Shown: piece after piece, positions 1 through 7,200 of the stretch | How the letters are laid out: each line of letters opens with the position of its first letter | Numbering within the stretch: the stretch's first letter is position 1 | NCBI GenBank assembly: GCA_013152215.1 | Contig: JAADGT010000001.1 | Span: 1 to 9,135 of the forward strand | Direction of reading: 5' to 3' | DNA: 9,135 nt | Origin: Deltaproteobacteria bacterium | Lineage (GTDB): Bacteria > Desulfobacterota > Deferrisomatia > Deferrisomatales > Deferrisomataceae | The notes under the pieces: model-generated | Told to the model about the DNA's origin: nothing | Seen by the model: the letters and a program-made list of their open reading frames with translations, nothing else | Database searches by the model: none | Position numbers and translations under genes: made by a program

Positions 1-15
1 GGACTCTACCCGAAC

Positions 16-49
16 TTCTGCCTTCTGACCTCTGGCCCCTGACACCTGA
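16..49. repeat. Degenerate short C/T-rich tandem repeat
   Basis: Successive loosely related units can be read here: TTCTGCC, TTCTGACC, TCTGGCCCC, TGACACC. They lie just downstream of the leftward aminotransferase gene. Low-complexity 'CTGACC/TGACACC' strings of this kind are found between genes in some deltaproteobacterial genomes (recollection, not checked). No coding potential or terminator is evident in bases 1-96. I cannot say whether the array continues to the left of the window. Confidence 0.4.
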
Positions 50-96
50 ATCGCAGGCCCCATGCCTCCGGCGTGAAGGCTCCGGACCAACGAAAG

Positions 97-1236
97 TTAC
101 CCTTCCCGGTCGAGGCGGTCCAGGGCCTCGAAGAACCGCTCCAGATCCTCGGTGGTGTTGTAGAAGTGGGGCGACACCCGCACCCCGGGCCCCCGGGCCG
201 CCGCGAACACCCCTTCGGCGTGGAGCCCGGCGGCCAGGTCTGCCGGAGCCGTCCTGCGGGGCACGAAGGTCAGGATACCGCTTCGTTCCCGGGGCGCCAG
301 GGGGGAGACGATGGAGTAGTTCCGCTCCCGCAGCCCCTCTGCCAGTTCGCCCCATAGCTCCTGGACCTGGGCCCACACTCGGTCGATCCCCACCTCGAGC
401 AGGAGGCGCGCGGCCTCGCCGAGGCCGTGGATCGCCACGGTGCTAGGACTGCCCGCCTCGAACCGCGCCGCGTCCGGCCGCAGCTCGAACCGGATTCGGT
501 CGAAGGCCATGGGGTCCCGGACCGAGTTCCACCCCACCTCCACCGGATGGAGCCGCTCCAGGGCCTGGCTGGAGAGATACAGAAGACCGATGCCCTCCGG
601 CCCGCACAGCCACTTGTGTCCGTCGGCCGCCAGGGCGTGGATGCCGAGCCGTTCGGGGGCGAGGGGGAGGCACCCCAGGGCCTGGATCGCGTCCACGAAG
701 AAGAACACGCCCCGCTCCCGGCACAGCTCGCCCAGGGCGGCGAGATCGTTTCGGAACCCCGTGCCGTACTCCACGGCCGAAACCGCGAGCATCCGGACCC
801 CGGGTTGGGCAAGGGCCCGGTGGTAGTCGTCCAGGTCGAGCCGGCCCCCGCGCTCCGGCACCCGGATCACCCGGACCCCCCGCCGGGCCAGGTTCATCCA
901 CGGGTATACATTGGAGGGGAACTCGCCCTCGGGCACCACCACCGCGTCGCCCGGGTTCCAGGGGAACCCCTCGGCCACGAACGACACGCCCTCCGAGGTG
1001 TTCTTGACGAAGGCCAGATGGTCGGGGTGGACGTCCAGCAGCTCGGCGGCCGCCTGCCGGGCCCGGCGGATGCCGGCGAGGAGCCGCCCGTAGCGAAACG
1101 CCCCCCACTCGATGCACTCCCGCACGGCCGCCTCCATGGCCGCGGCCGCCCGGGTGGACAGGGGCGCCACGCCCGCGTGGTTGAGGTAGGTGATCCGGTT
1201 CGAGACCGGGAACCACTTCCGCCAGGTGTCGTTCAT
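97..1236 (-). CDS. PLP-dependent aminotransferase class V family protein
   Basis: A 379-residue cytoplasmic fold-type I PLP enzyme of the class V aminotransferase / isopenicillin-N-epimerase-like / cysteine-desulfurase-like superfamily. Visible landmarks are NHAG near residue 19, the cofactor-phosphate region NTSEG (79-83), the pyridine-nitrogen aspartate in FVDAIQ (D182, Q185), the Schiff-base lysine in DGHKWLCGPEG (K208), and the RFEAGSP segment (258-264). The C-terminal RVSPHFYN (353-360) occupies the place where true cysteine desulfurases carry their catalytic Cys loop. No Cys is there, so sulfur transfer from cysteine is unlikely. I chose the ATG at 1236 because GGAG lies six bases upstream and the conserved fold starts at once. 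The open frame extends to 1458 but crosses the terminator at 1303-1337. The substrate cannot be told from sequence. It is the last gene of the leftward cluster. Confidence 0.9.
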   Translation of the reverse strand: MNDTWRKWFPVSNRITYLNHAGVAPLSTRAAAAMEAAVRECIEWGAFRYGRLLAGIRRARQAAAELLDVHPDHLAFVKNTSEGVSFVAEGFPWNPGDAVVVPEGEFPSNVYPWMNLARRGVRVIRVPERGGRLDLDDYHRALAQPGVRMLAVSAVEYGTGFRNDLAALGELCRERGVFFFVDAIQALGCLPLAPERLGIHALAADGHKWLCGPEGIGLLYLSSQALERLHPVEVGWNSVRDPMAFDRIRFELRPDAARFEAGSPSTVAIHGLGEAARLLLEVGIDRVWAQVQELWGELAEGLRERNYSIVSPLAPRERSGILTFVPRRTAPADLAAGLHAEGVFAAARGPGVRVSPHFYNTTEDLERFFEALDRLDREG

Positions 1237-1302
1237 GGAGAACTCCGAAAGGCGAGGCTCGAGAACGCGCAAGGGCCTCGACGCAGCGGACCGAAAAGTC
1301 TC

Positions 1303-1337
1303 CAAAATAAACGGCCCCGGCCTCGAAGGCCAGGGCC
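1303..1337 (-). terminator. Intrinsic terminator after the receiver-protein gene
   Basis: Read on the minus strand, GGCCCTGGCC pairs with GGCCGGGGCC over ten positions (one G-T wobble) around a TTCGA loop, followed by GTTTATTTT. It lies 36 bases past the stop of the receiver-domain gene and 66 bases before the aminotransferase start. It should end the receiver transcript, leaving the aminotransferase to a promoter in the short remaining gap or to read-through. The other strand lacks a T-tract, so it is directional. Confidence 0.8.
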
Positions 1338-1373
1338 TGATCGTCACTGTGTCCGGTCCGTGAAGATCTGTGG

Positions 1374-2663
1374 CTAAACCCCTCCCTCCGGCTCCTGCTT
1401 CAGCCGCTCGATGGCCTCCTGGATCAGGCGCTCGGCCAGCTGGGGCACCACCTCCCACACCACCTTCTCCACGGTGGCCTGGACCAGGGGGGTCAGCGCC
1501 TCGGGCGAAAGGCTCCGCTCCAACGCCTGCCGCACCGTGGTCTCGACCATCGGTTCCAGAGAGGCCGCCATGGGCTCTCCGCCGGGGGCCTCCCGGTCCC
1601 AGTCCGCCCGATGGGGCGGGGTGGGGCCGGGCTCCTCCCAGCCGGTGGGCGCTTCCTCGTATGCCTCCGGGGTCTCGGGAAACAGCGGCCCCTCTTCGGT
1701 CGGGGCGGCTTCGCCGCCCTTCGGTTTCGGCTCCTCGGCTTCGTCGGTGGGTGCCGGTTCCGTCCCCTCGAGCGCTGGGGCCGAAAGGTCTGCTGGAGCC
1801 GGCGCGGTCTGGGCCTCGGGCTCGATCGCGTCCCCGGCCGGTTCCATCTCCTGCTCGGGGGCCAGGGACTCCAGCAGGTCGCCGATCTCGTCTGCTCCAT
1901 AGTCCTCCGCTGGCGGGGGCACCTCCTCGGCTCCCTCGTCGACCGGCAACGAGGCCAGCAGGTCGCCGATCTCGCCGGCTTCCGGTTCGGTCCCGCCGGC
2001 GGCGGGGGGAGCCTCGCCCTCAGCGTCCAGCTCGAGGGGCTCTGCGTCGATTTCCGCCGGCGCCTCGTCATCCCCCAGGCTGAGGAGGTCATCCAGCCCG
2101 AAAGCGGGCTCCTCATCGAGGGGGGAAGGGGGCACCTCAATGGGTTCCAGGTCCTCCAGCAACTCGAACTCGGAGAGGTCCTCCTCGTCCGACAGGTCGA
2201 TGATCTCCACCTCTTCCTCGGCCGCGGAGGGGGACGGGGGGACCTTCCGCGCTTCCGCCACGGGTTCGGTGGTCTCGAGCTCGAGATCGTCCATGCCGAA
2301 ACTCTGCATTTCGACGGCCTCCTGAAGCGCCCCGAGGAGTTCCTCGGAGGAGAAGGGTTTCGTCAGGGTTGCGGTGGCGCCGGCTGCCGCGGCTGCCGCC
2401 GGGGTGACCCGGGCTCCCATGAGCACCACGGGGACCGCACGACCCGGCAGGGCCTCCCGGATGCGCCGGCATACCCCGAACCCGTCCTCGCCTCCCAGGT
2501 CCACGTCGCACAGCACCACGTCGAACCGGCCGGCCCGGAGCTTGTCCTCGGCTTCCTCCCCGGACGCGGCGGCCGCCGCGTCCCAGGGTTCGCCGACAAT
2601 GGCGTTTCGGACCGCCTCCTGGATGGTAGAGCTTTCGTCCACCACGAGAACCGTTCGGGGCAT
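1374..2663 (-). CDS. Receiver-domain (response-regulator-like) protein with acidic linker and C-terminal helical block
   Basis: A 429-residue protein with no DNA-binding or enzymatic output domain. Residues 1-120 form a CheY-like receiver. The acidic pair is D9/E10 in VVDES, the phospho-acceptor is D53 in LCDVDL, and the conserved lysine is K102 in TKPF. The usual Thr/Ser switch position, in VVLMGAR, is Gly83. Residues about 121-365 are a disordered-looking Glu/Asp/Pro/Ala linker in which EIGDLL occurs twice (231-236 and 259-264), with LDDLLSL at 190-196. Residues about 366-424 are amphipathic helices including VWEVVPQLAERLIQEAIERL. I recall similar C-terminal blocks in deltaproteobacterial receiver proteins. 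I chose ATG 2663 because GAGGGAG sits just upstream and the receiver beta-1 strand starts at residue 3; the frame is open to 2795 but that stretch has no homology signal. The likely role is a phospho-dependent protein-protein adaptor in motility, polarity or signalling (inference). The partner kinase is not in the window. Confidence 0.85.
   Translation of the reverse strand: MPRTVLVVDESSTIQEAVRNAIVGEPWDAAAAASGEEAEDKLRAGRFDVVLCDVDLGGEDGFGVCRRIREALPGRAVPVVLMGARVTPAAAAAAGATATLTKPFSSEELLGALQEAVEMQSFGMDDLELETTEPVAEARKVPPSPSAAEEEVEIIDLSDEEDLSEFELLEDLEPIEVPPSPLDEEPAFGLDDLLSLGDDEAPAEIDAEPLELDAEGEAPPAAGGTEPEAGEIGDLLASLPVDEGAEEVPPPAEDYGADEIGDLLESLAPEQEMEPAGDAIEPEAQTAPAPADLSAPALEGTEPAPTDEAEEPKPKGGEAAPTEEGPLFPETPEAYEEAPTGWEEPGPTPPHRADWDREAPGGEPMAASLEPMVETTVRQALERSLSPEALTPLVQATVEKVVWEVVPQLAERLIQEAIERLKQEPEGGV
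1871..1974 (-). repeat. Duplicated EIGDLL-coding segment in the linker
   Basis: The 20-base string at 1871-1890 recurs exactly at 1955-1974, 84 bases (28 codons) away and in frame. It encodes the EIGDLL motif of the receiver protein's acidic linker. An exact DNA match inside an otherwise diverged, disordered linker suggests either recent internal duplication or selection for a short linear motif with constrained codons. Confidence 0.75.
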
Positions 2664-2922
2664 CGGGTCTCCCTCTGTCCTGGGACCGGCGAGCGGCCCC
2701 TTCCGGTACGTTTCGGCGTTTCCGCGGAAAACCTGAAGCCGCGGGTTAGCACGGATCATCCATGAGGCCTTCTGCTGCAACCGATTGTACGCCATCTGGA
2801 GTTGGGCTCGCGCCCCGGCGCTCGACGTACCGTCCAGTACGCCCGCGCCCCTCGTTGCTACGGCCGCCCCGATCTGGCGCGCACTCGACGGTTTCGCAAC
2901 AAACGCTCATGAATAACGCGGG
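2664..2922 (-). other. Intergenic gap between the dGTPase stop and the receiver gene start
   Basis: This stretch of 259 bases has no credible gene. The minus strand carries TACAAT (plus-strand 2784-2789), a fair -10 hexamer for the receiver gene, but no recognisable -35 lies 17 bases upstream. A small inverted repeat, CGTAC-6-GTACG, sits at 2826-2841. No stem followed by a T-tract is seen after the dGTPase stop, so read-through from the dGTPase gene is possible. Confidence 0.35.
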
Positions 2923-3954
2923 CTAAAGGACCCTCCAAGGTTGGGGCATGAAGATTCGTTCGTACAGGAGCAGCGCGTATCGGTCGGTCATGCCGGCGAT
3001 GAAATCGGCGGCAAGATCCTCCACCTTCTCCCCGGGGATCGGCTGGGCCAGATTTTCGAGAAACCAGTCCTGCCGGGCCACGAAGTGGCCGTAGAGCTCC
3101 TCCAGAATCTTTTTTGCTTTGATGAAGTCCCCGTGAACCTCGGGGTTGTCGTACACCCGCTCGTAAAGGAACTCCCTCAGCTCCAAAGCGGCCGCGTGGA
3201 CCTCCTCGCTCATGGCGATGGTCTCCCAGTCCCGCCGCATCGTCTCGGCCACGGTGTCGCGCACCATGGCGTCGATCCGCTGCCCGTGAGTGGCGCCGAG
3301 GATGCGGGTCACAGTGGCCGGGATCTCGTTGCGGTCGATCACCCCCGCCCGCAGGGCATCGTCCACGTCGTGGTTGAGGTAGGCGATCAGGTCCGCAACC
3401 CGCACGGTCTGCGCCTCGAGGCTTGCTCCGGAGGCTAAGATCTCGCCCCGGCCCTTGGAGTGATGCAGGATCCCCTCCCGGACCTCATGGGTGAGGTTGA
3501 GCCCCCGGCCTCCCCGCTCCAGCCGGTCGACCACCCGGAGGCTCTGTGCCGCGTGATGGAACCCGCCGGGCCGAAGCTGCCGCAACACCGTCTCGCCCGC
3601 ATGCCCGAACGGGGTGTGCCCCAGGTCGTGCCCCAGCGCGATCGCCTCCACCAGGGACTCGTTCAAGCGCAGAGCCCGGGCGATGGTGCGGGCGATCTGG
3701 CTCACCTCCAGGGTATGGGTCAGCCGGGTCCGGTAGTGGTCCCCTGCCGGGGCCAGGAACACCTGGGTCTTGTGCTTGAGCCGGCGGAACGCCTTCGAAT
3801 GCAGGATCCGGTCTCGGTCGTGCTGGAAGCAGGTCCGCAGGTCGCAAGGGGCTTCGGGCCGCACCCGCCCCCGCGACCCCGCCGAGCGTGTGGCCCGGGG
3901 GTGAAGCTCGCGCTCCTCGGCCCGCTCGAGCATCTCTCGCACGCGAAGTTCCAA
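2923..3954 (-). CDS. Deoxyguanosinetriphosphate triphosphohydrolase-like protein (HD domain)
   Basis: A 343-residue cytoplasmic member of the dGTPase-like HD family, which hydrolyses dNTPs to deoxynucleosides and triphosphate and affects dNTP pools. The family signature is nearly complete: HDRDRILHSKAFRRLKHKTQV (first half near residues 45-55), the first metal His in RLTHTLEV (H80), the HD pair in GHDLGHTPFGHAGE (H109, D110), and the last metal Asp in ADLIAYLNHD (D188). The C-terminus ends in the typical DRYALLLYERIF...PQPW. Length fits the shorter dGTPase-like type rather than the about 500-residue E. coli enzyme. I set the start at TTG 3954: GGAGG stands six bases upstream, and the product then begins with the short helix normal for the family. 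A longer reading from TTG 4005 adds 17 residues without a ribosome site. Whether dGTP is the true substrate cannot be told. Confidence 0.93.
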   Translation of the reverse strand: MELRVREMLERAEERELHPRATRSAGSRGRVRPEAPCDLRTCFQHDRDRILHSKAFRRLKHKTQVFLAPAGDHYRTRLTHTLEVSQIARTIARALRLNESLVEAIALGHDLGHTPFGHAGETVLRQLRPGGFHHAAQSLRVVDRLERGGRGLNLTHEVREGILHHSKGRGEILASGASLEAQTVRVADLIAYLNHDVDDALRAGVIDRNEIPATVTRILGATHGQRIDAMVRDTVAETMRRDWETIAMSEEVHAAALELREFLYERVYDNPEVHGDFIKAKKILEELYGHFVARQDWFLENLAQPIPGEKVEDLAADFIAGMTDRYALLLYERIFMPQPWRVL

Positions 3955-3960
3955 TGTTTT

Positions 3961-3965
3961 CCTCC
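3961..3965 (-). promoter_or_regulatory. Ribosome binding site fixing the TTG start of the dGTPase-like gene
   Basis: The minus strand reads GGAGG, six bases (AAAACA) and then TTG. This is a consensus Shine-Dalgarno sequence at ideal spacing, while the upstream TTG at 4005 has none. Confidence 0.75.
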
Positions 3966-4189
3966 ACGGATGCGCAGGGTATCGCACCGGCCCTTCGAGG
4001 GCCAAGGGCCTTCTTCGGCCTCGGGCTTCGGAAAAAAATTTTGGAGGCCTCTAAAGGGATCTCTCACATAGGACGATGGAAAAAGCTGTCGGCACGTGGG
4101 GCAAGACGGACAGGGAGGTTACACCATGCGTCCAGCTCGGAATCCGGACCGGGACAGGTGCACGATATACGGTTTTAAGGTCGATTTTC

Positions 4190-4227
4190 AGCCCCCCGCT
4201 TCCAGAGGGAACGGGGGGCTCGGCTTT
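4190..4227 (+). terminator. Terminator-type hairpin in the lipoprotein leader
   Basis: AGCCCCCCG (4190-4198) pairs with CGGGGGGCT (4212-4220). TTCC (4200-4203) and GGAA (4208-4211) extend the stem around an AGAG loop, leaving one C unpaired. CGGC and TTTT follow. The T-tract is on the plus side only, so it acts on rightward transcripts. It lies 64 bases before the lipoprotein start with no annotated gene upstream on that strand. It may therefore end a short RNA or act as an attenuator of the lipoprotein gene (inference). Confidence 0.65.
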
Positions 4228-4277
4228 TCTGTGAATGAGCATTCAGGTCCTCGTTCAGCCATTGCCAACCCACCCAC

Positions 4278-4284
4278 AAGGAGG
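4278..4284 (+). promoter_or_regulatory. Ribosome binding site of the lipoprotein gene
   Basis: AAGGAGG lies six bases before ATG 4291. It settles the start in the signal-peptide frame. The GTG at 4284, which would begin the long downstream frame, overlaps this site and cannot be its own start. Confidence 0.85.
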
Positions 4285-4290
4285 TGCACT

Positions 4291-7200
4291 ATGAGAGAAC
4301 GAGGGAGACATTCAGCATGGATCGTCCTGCTGACGGTCTTGTTTTCGGCGGGGCTGTTCCTCTCCGCCTGTGGCGGCGGTGGGGGCGGGGGAGGAGGCGG
4401 CGCGACCGTAGCCGACACCGTGGATACCTCCGGTGGAGACACGGGCGGCACGAGGACACCGGCGGCACTGTCGGAGACACGGGCGACACCGGCGGCACCA
4501 CGGCTGGTGACACGGACACGGGAGACCAGGGAACGACAAACCCCTACTCGGGGCTCGCCAAGTTGACCGGGGACGTGTCGTTGTCGGGCCTGAGCAGCGC
4601 GGATGCCAACAGCCTCAGCAGGGCGGCCGCCCGAGCCCGGGGCGGCCGGGGTGCGGCCCGGAGCCTCTACGCCGCCCAGGCGGATCTCACGAAGGACGCC
4701 ATCGTCAAGCTGTACGTGCTGGACGAGAAAGGCGATCTCCAGGACACGGGGATCCAAGGGCAGCTGGTGACCGATCCGGAGACGGGCAAGGTCCAGTTTG
4801 AGTTCGACGGCGTGAAGGACGGCGTGGATTACATCGTCCGGTACATGAAGGTCGTGGAGCGGACCGGCGAAAAGGCGAGGCTCCTGGAGATGAAGGCCTT
4901 GGCGACCGTGCCCGAAGGGGCCACCGAGGCCCCGCCGGTGGAGGTCTCGCCGAAGGCGAGCGTGGTGACCGAGGCGCTCGTGGACGCGATTCTCCAGGCC
5001 ACCGAGGGAACGGGGATCGACAAGGAGATCGTAGAGCGGATCGTCACGGCGGTGAAAGACACGATCGAGACGATGGTGGAGCAGGGCGTGATCCAGATCC
5101 CGTCCATGGTCGTGGAGACCCCGCCTGAGGTGGCCGAGGTGGTCGAGCAGGCCGCCAGCGGCGAAGACAACCAACAGGAGCCGGTGGACACCTCCGCGTT
5201 GGAGGAGGTGGAAAACGAGAACATGGACGACGTAACCGGCGTTCTTCTGTCGGACGAGTCGGTGGACAACGAGGTCTCGGCGGTGAAGACCGAGAAGAAG
5301 GCCGAGGAGTTCAAAAGCCTTGACACCTCCACCGACGAGGGCAAGCGTGAGCTGATTCGTCGGGTGTTCGCGGAGCTGGTGGGCGACGACGGCGTCCCCG
5401 GCTTCATGGTCCAGTTCATGGCGGATCAGTACGTGGCCGGATGGAGCACCACCGTTGAGGACATCCTGCCCGCGGTGATGGCCGGCATCGAGTGGCGCGA
5501 CGAGATCCCCGACACCAGCGGGATCACCGTGTCCTCCGTGCTCGAACACTTTAGCGCCAAAATGGCGGCCGTGTACGACCTGGTGGCCAAGCGGGAGGCC
5601 GGGACCGATCTGACCGAGGACGAGAAGAAGCAGCTCGCAGAGATCCCGCCGATCTTGCTGGGCCTGTTCCCGCCAGAGGAGAGCGCGGTCTGGGCCGACC
5701 TCCAGAAAGACTCCGAGCTCCAGATGCCCCAGGGCATCGCGTTCACGGTCTACCTGGTGGACGAGTTCCTGCCCGAGGTGTTGAACCTTGAGGCCACCTT
5801 CAAAGCGGAAGCGGATGACAATGGGGTGGTCACGGCGGAGCGGGAGGACCCGTTCGACTTCAATCCCATGGCCCCCGGCTCCATCATGGAGCTGATGGGC
5901 TTCTTCGGGGACGACCCGGAGAACCCGGGCCAGAAGATGTGGCAGCGCTACGACATCGGGTACGACATCCACGAGATGTGGCTCTACCCGGGGCGGATGT
6001 GGGTGGACGATACCGGTCCCAACGGCGAGCCGATGGGATACGAGATCGATATCCTGAATGCCGGCACCTGTGTGAGCAACCTCGCCTACATGATGGAAAT
6101 GATGCAGTCCGAGGGGCCGATCGGTCCCGATCCTGCGGCACCGGGGGACACACCCACCATGGACGTGACCGTGATGCTCACGTACCCAAAGAGCGACGGC
6201 ACCACCGGCCAGATCGAGCTGCTGCCGGAACCCTGGGGAGACGCGTGGGGGCAGTGCTTCCGGTTGGATCCATGGGCGGAGATGGACTTCCAGCCCCAAA
6301 CGGACCCGGACACCCCGCCGCAGCCCGATCCCGAGCGGATCGTGTCGGACTTCGCGTCGGGTGAGTACGTCGTCACGGTGGTGGACAATGCCACCGGCCA
6401 GGAGTACACGAAGACCTTCGAGCGCAAGGTGATCACCGGAATGACGGACGCGTATCCCTACATCACCACGCCCCTGGGGATGCCCCCGCCGCTTCCGGCC
6501 AACGCGAGCCCGGAGGAGATGGAAGAGAACAACCAGCTCTGGCAGGAGTACAATCAACAGGGTGCCACGCGGTTTGCGGCCAATGTGGACACGGACGAGG
6601 ACGGCGTGGATGACGCGGCCCGCATCACCGTGAAGTGGGAGGCCCCGGACGTGGACCTGCCCGAGGGTGTGAAGATCGGCTACCACCTCAGCGTGGGGCG
6701 CAGCGCCTGCGCCACGGCCGTGGACGCGGACGGAGACGGGGTCAGCAACTACGAAGAGATGCAACTGGGATCCGACCCATGGAATCCGGACGTCACCCCC
6801 CAGGGGGAGCTGGCGGACAGCGATGGCGACGGAGCCGCCGACAGCGTCGAGGAGATGGCGGGAACCGACCCCTCGGATCCGTCGAGCACGCCCCCCGAGG
6901 AGTTCTGCCCCTGGTGGGATTGGGAACCGATCTACAGCACGTGGGAGCGCAACAAGATTCTGTTCACGCGAGCGTTCACGATCCCCTACGACTTCCCGAA
7001 ACAGGACGTCACGGATCTGGATGCGTACCAGCTGGACGTGTCGGTGGTGTTCATCGATGCCGAGACGGGCCAGGAGCTGGGCCAGGGCGGCAACGCGCAC
7101 GCGGAGTTCTTCGTTGCCGATCCCATCGATACGAATGCCGAGTTCGCGATCGAAGGCGAAGTGAACGTGCCGGACGACGGGTACACCTACCGGGTGGCGT

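Larger units (their letters stand above)
3955..4290. other. Divergent intergenic region
   Basis: This 336-base spacer separates the leftward dGTPase-like gene from the rightward lipoprotein gene, so it should hold two promoters. No convincing -35/-10 pair is visible on either strand. ATATAC (4165-4170) is an isolated AT-rich candidate on the plus strand. An A/T tract GAAAAAAATTTT lies at 4031-4042. Overlapping alternative hairpins from GGCCCTT, CGAGGGCC and AAGGGCC blocks lie at 3989-4010, in the dGTPase leader. A rightward terminator hairpin is listed separately. A ribosome-site-like GGGAGG (4113-4118) precedes ATG 4126, which reads in frame without a stop into the lipoprotein signal peptide. 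I do not treat that as the lipoprotein start. Confidence 0.5.

Noticed and set aside
427..1377. Long plus-strand frame opposite the aminotransferase (and similar ones opposite the receiver and dGTPase genes)
   Set aside because: These are shadow frames of high-GC genes, with Pro/Arg/Gly/His-rich products and no motifs.
1237..1458. Longer N-terminus for the aminotransferase
   Set aside because: The extra 74 codons cross an intrinsic terminator, overlap the end of the receiver gene and have no family similarity.
4091..4104. Possible sigma-54 promoter at GGCACGTGGGGCAAG
   Set aside because: The spacing between the GG and GC elements is 8, not 10, and TTGC is missing.
4061..4130. Possible cyclic-di-GMP (GEMM) riboswitch, because GGGGCAAGAC and GGTTACACC recall parts of it
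   Set aside because: The GACGCAAAGC core and the paired stems are absent.
4076..4234. Small plus-strand ORF of 52 codons upstream of the lipoprotein
   Set aside because: AGGA is only two bases from the ATG, the product has no features, and its end is just the translated terminator hairpin.
4126..4290. Upstream ATG 4126 as the true start of the lipoprotein
   Set aside because: It would place the signal peptide 55 residues inside the protein, while ATG 4291 has an ideal ribosome site and gives a normal lipoprotein leader.
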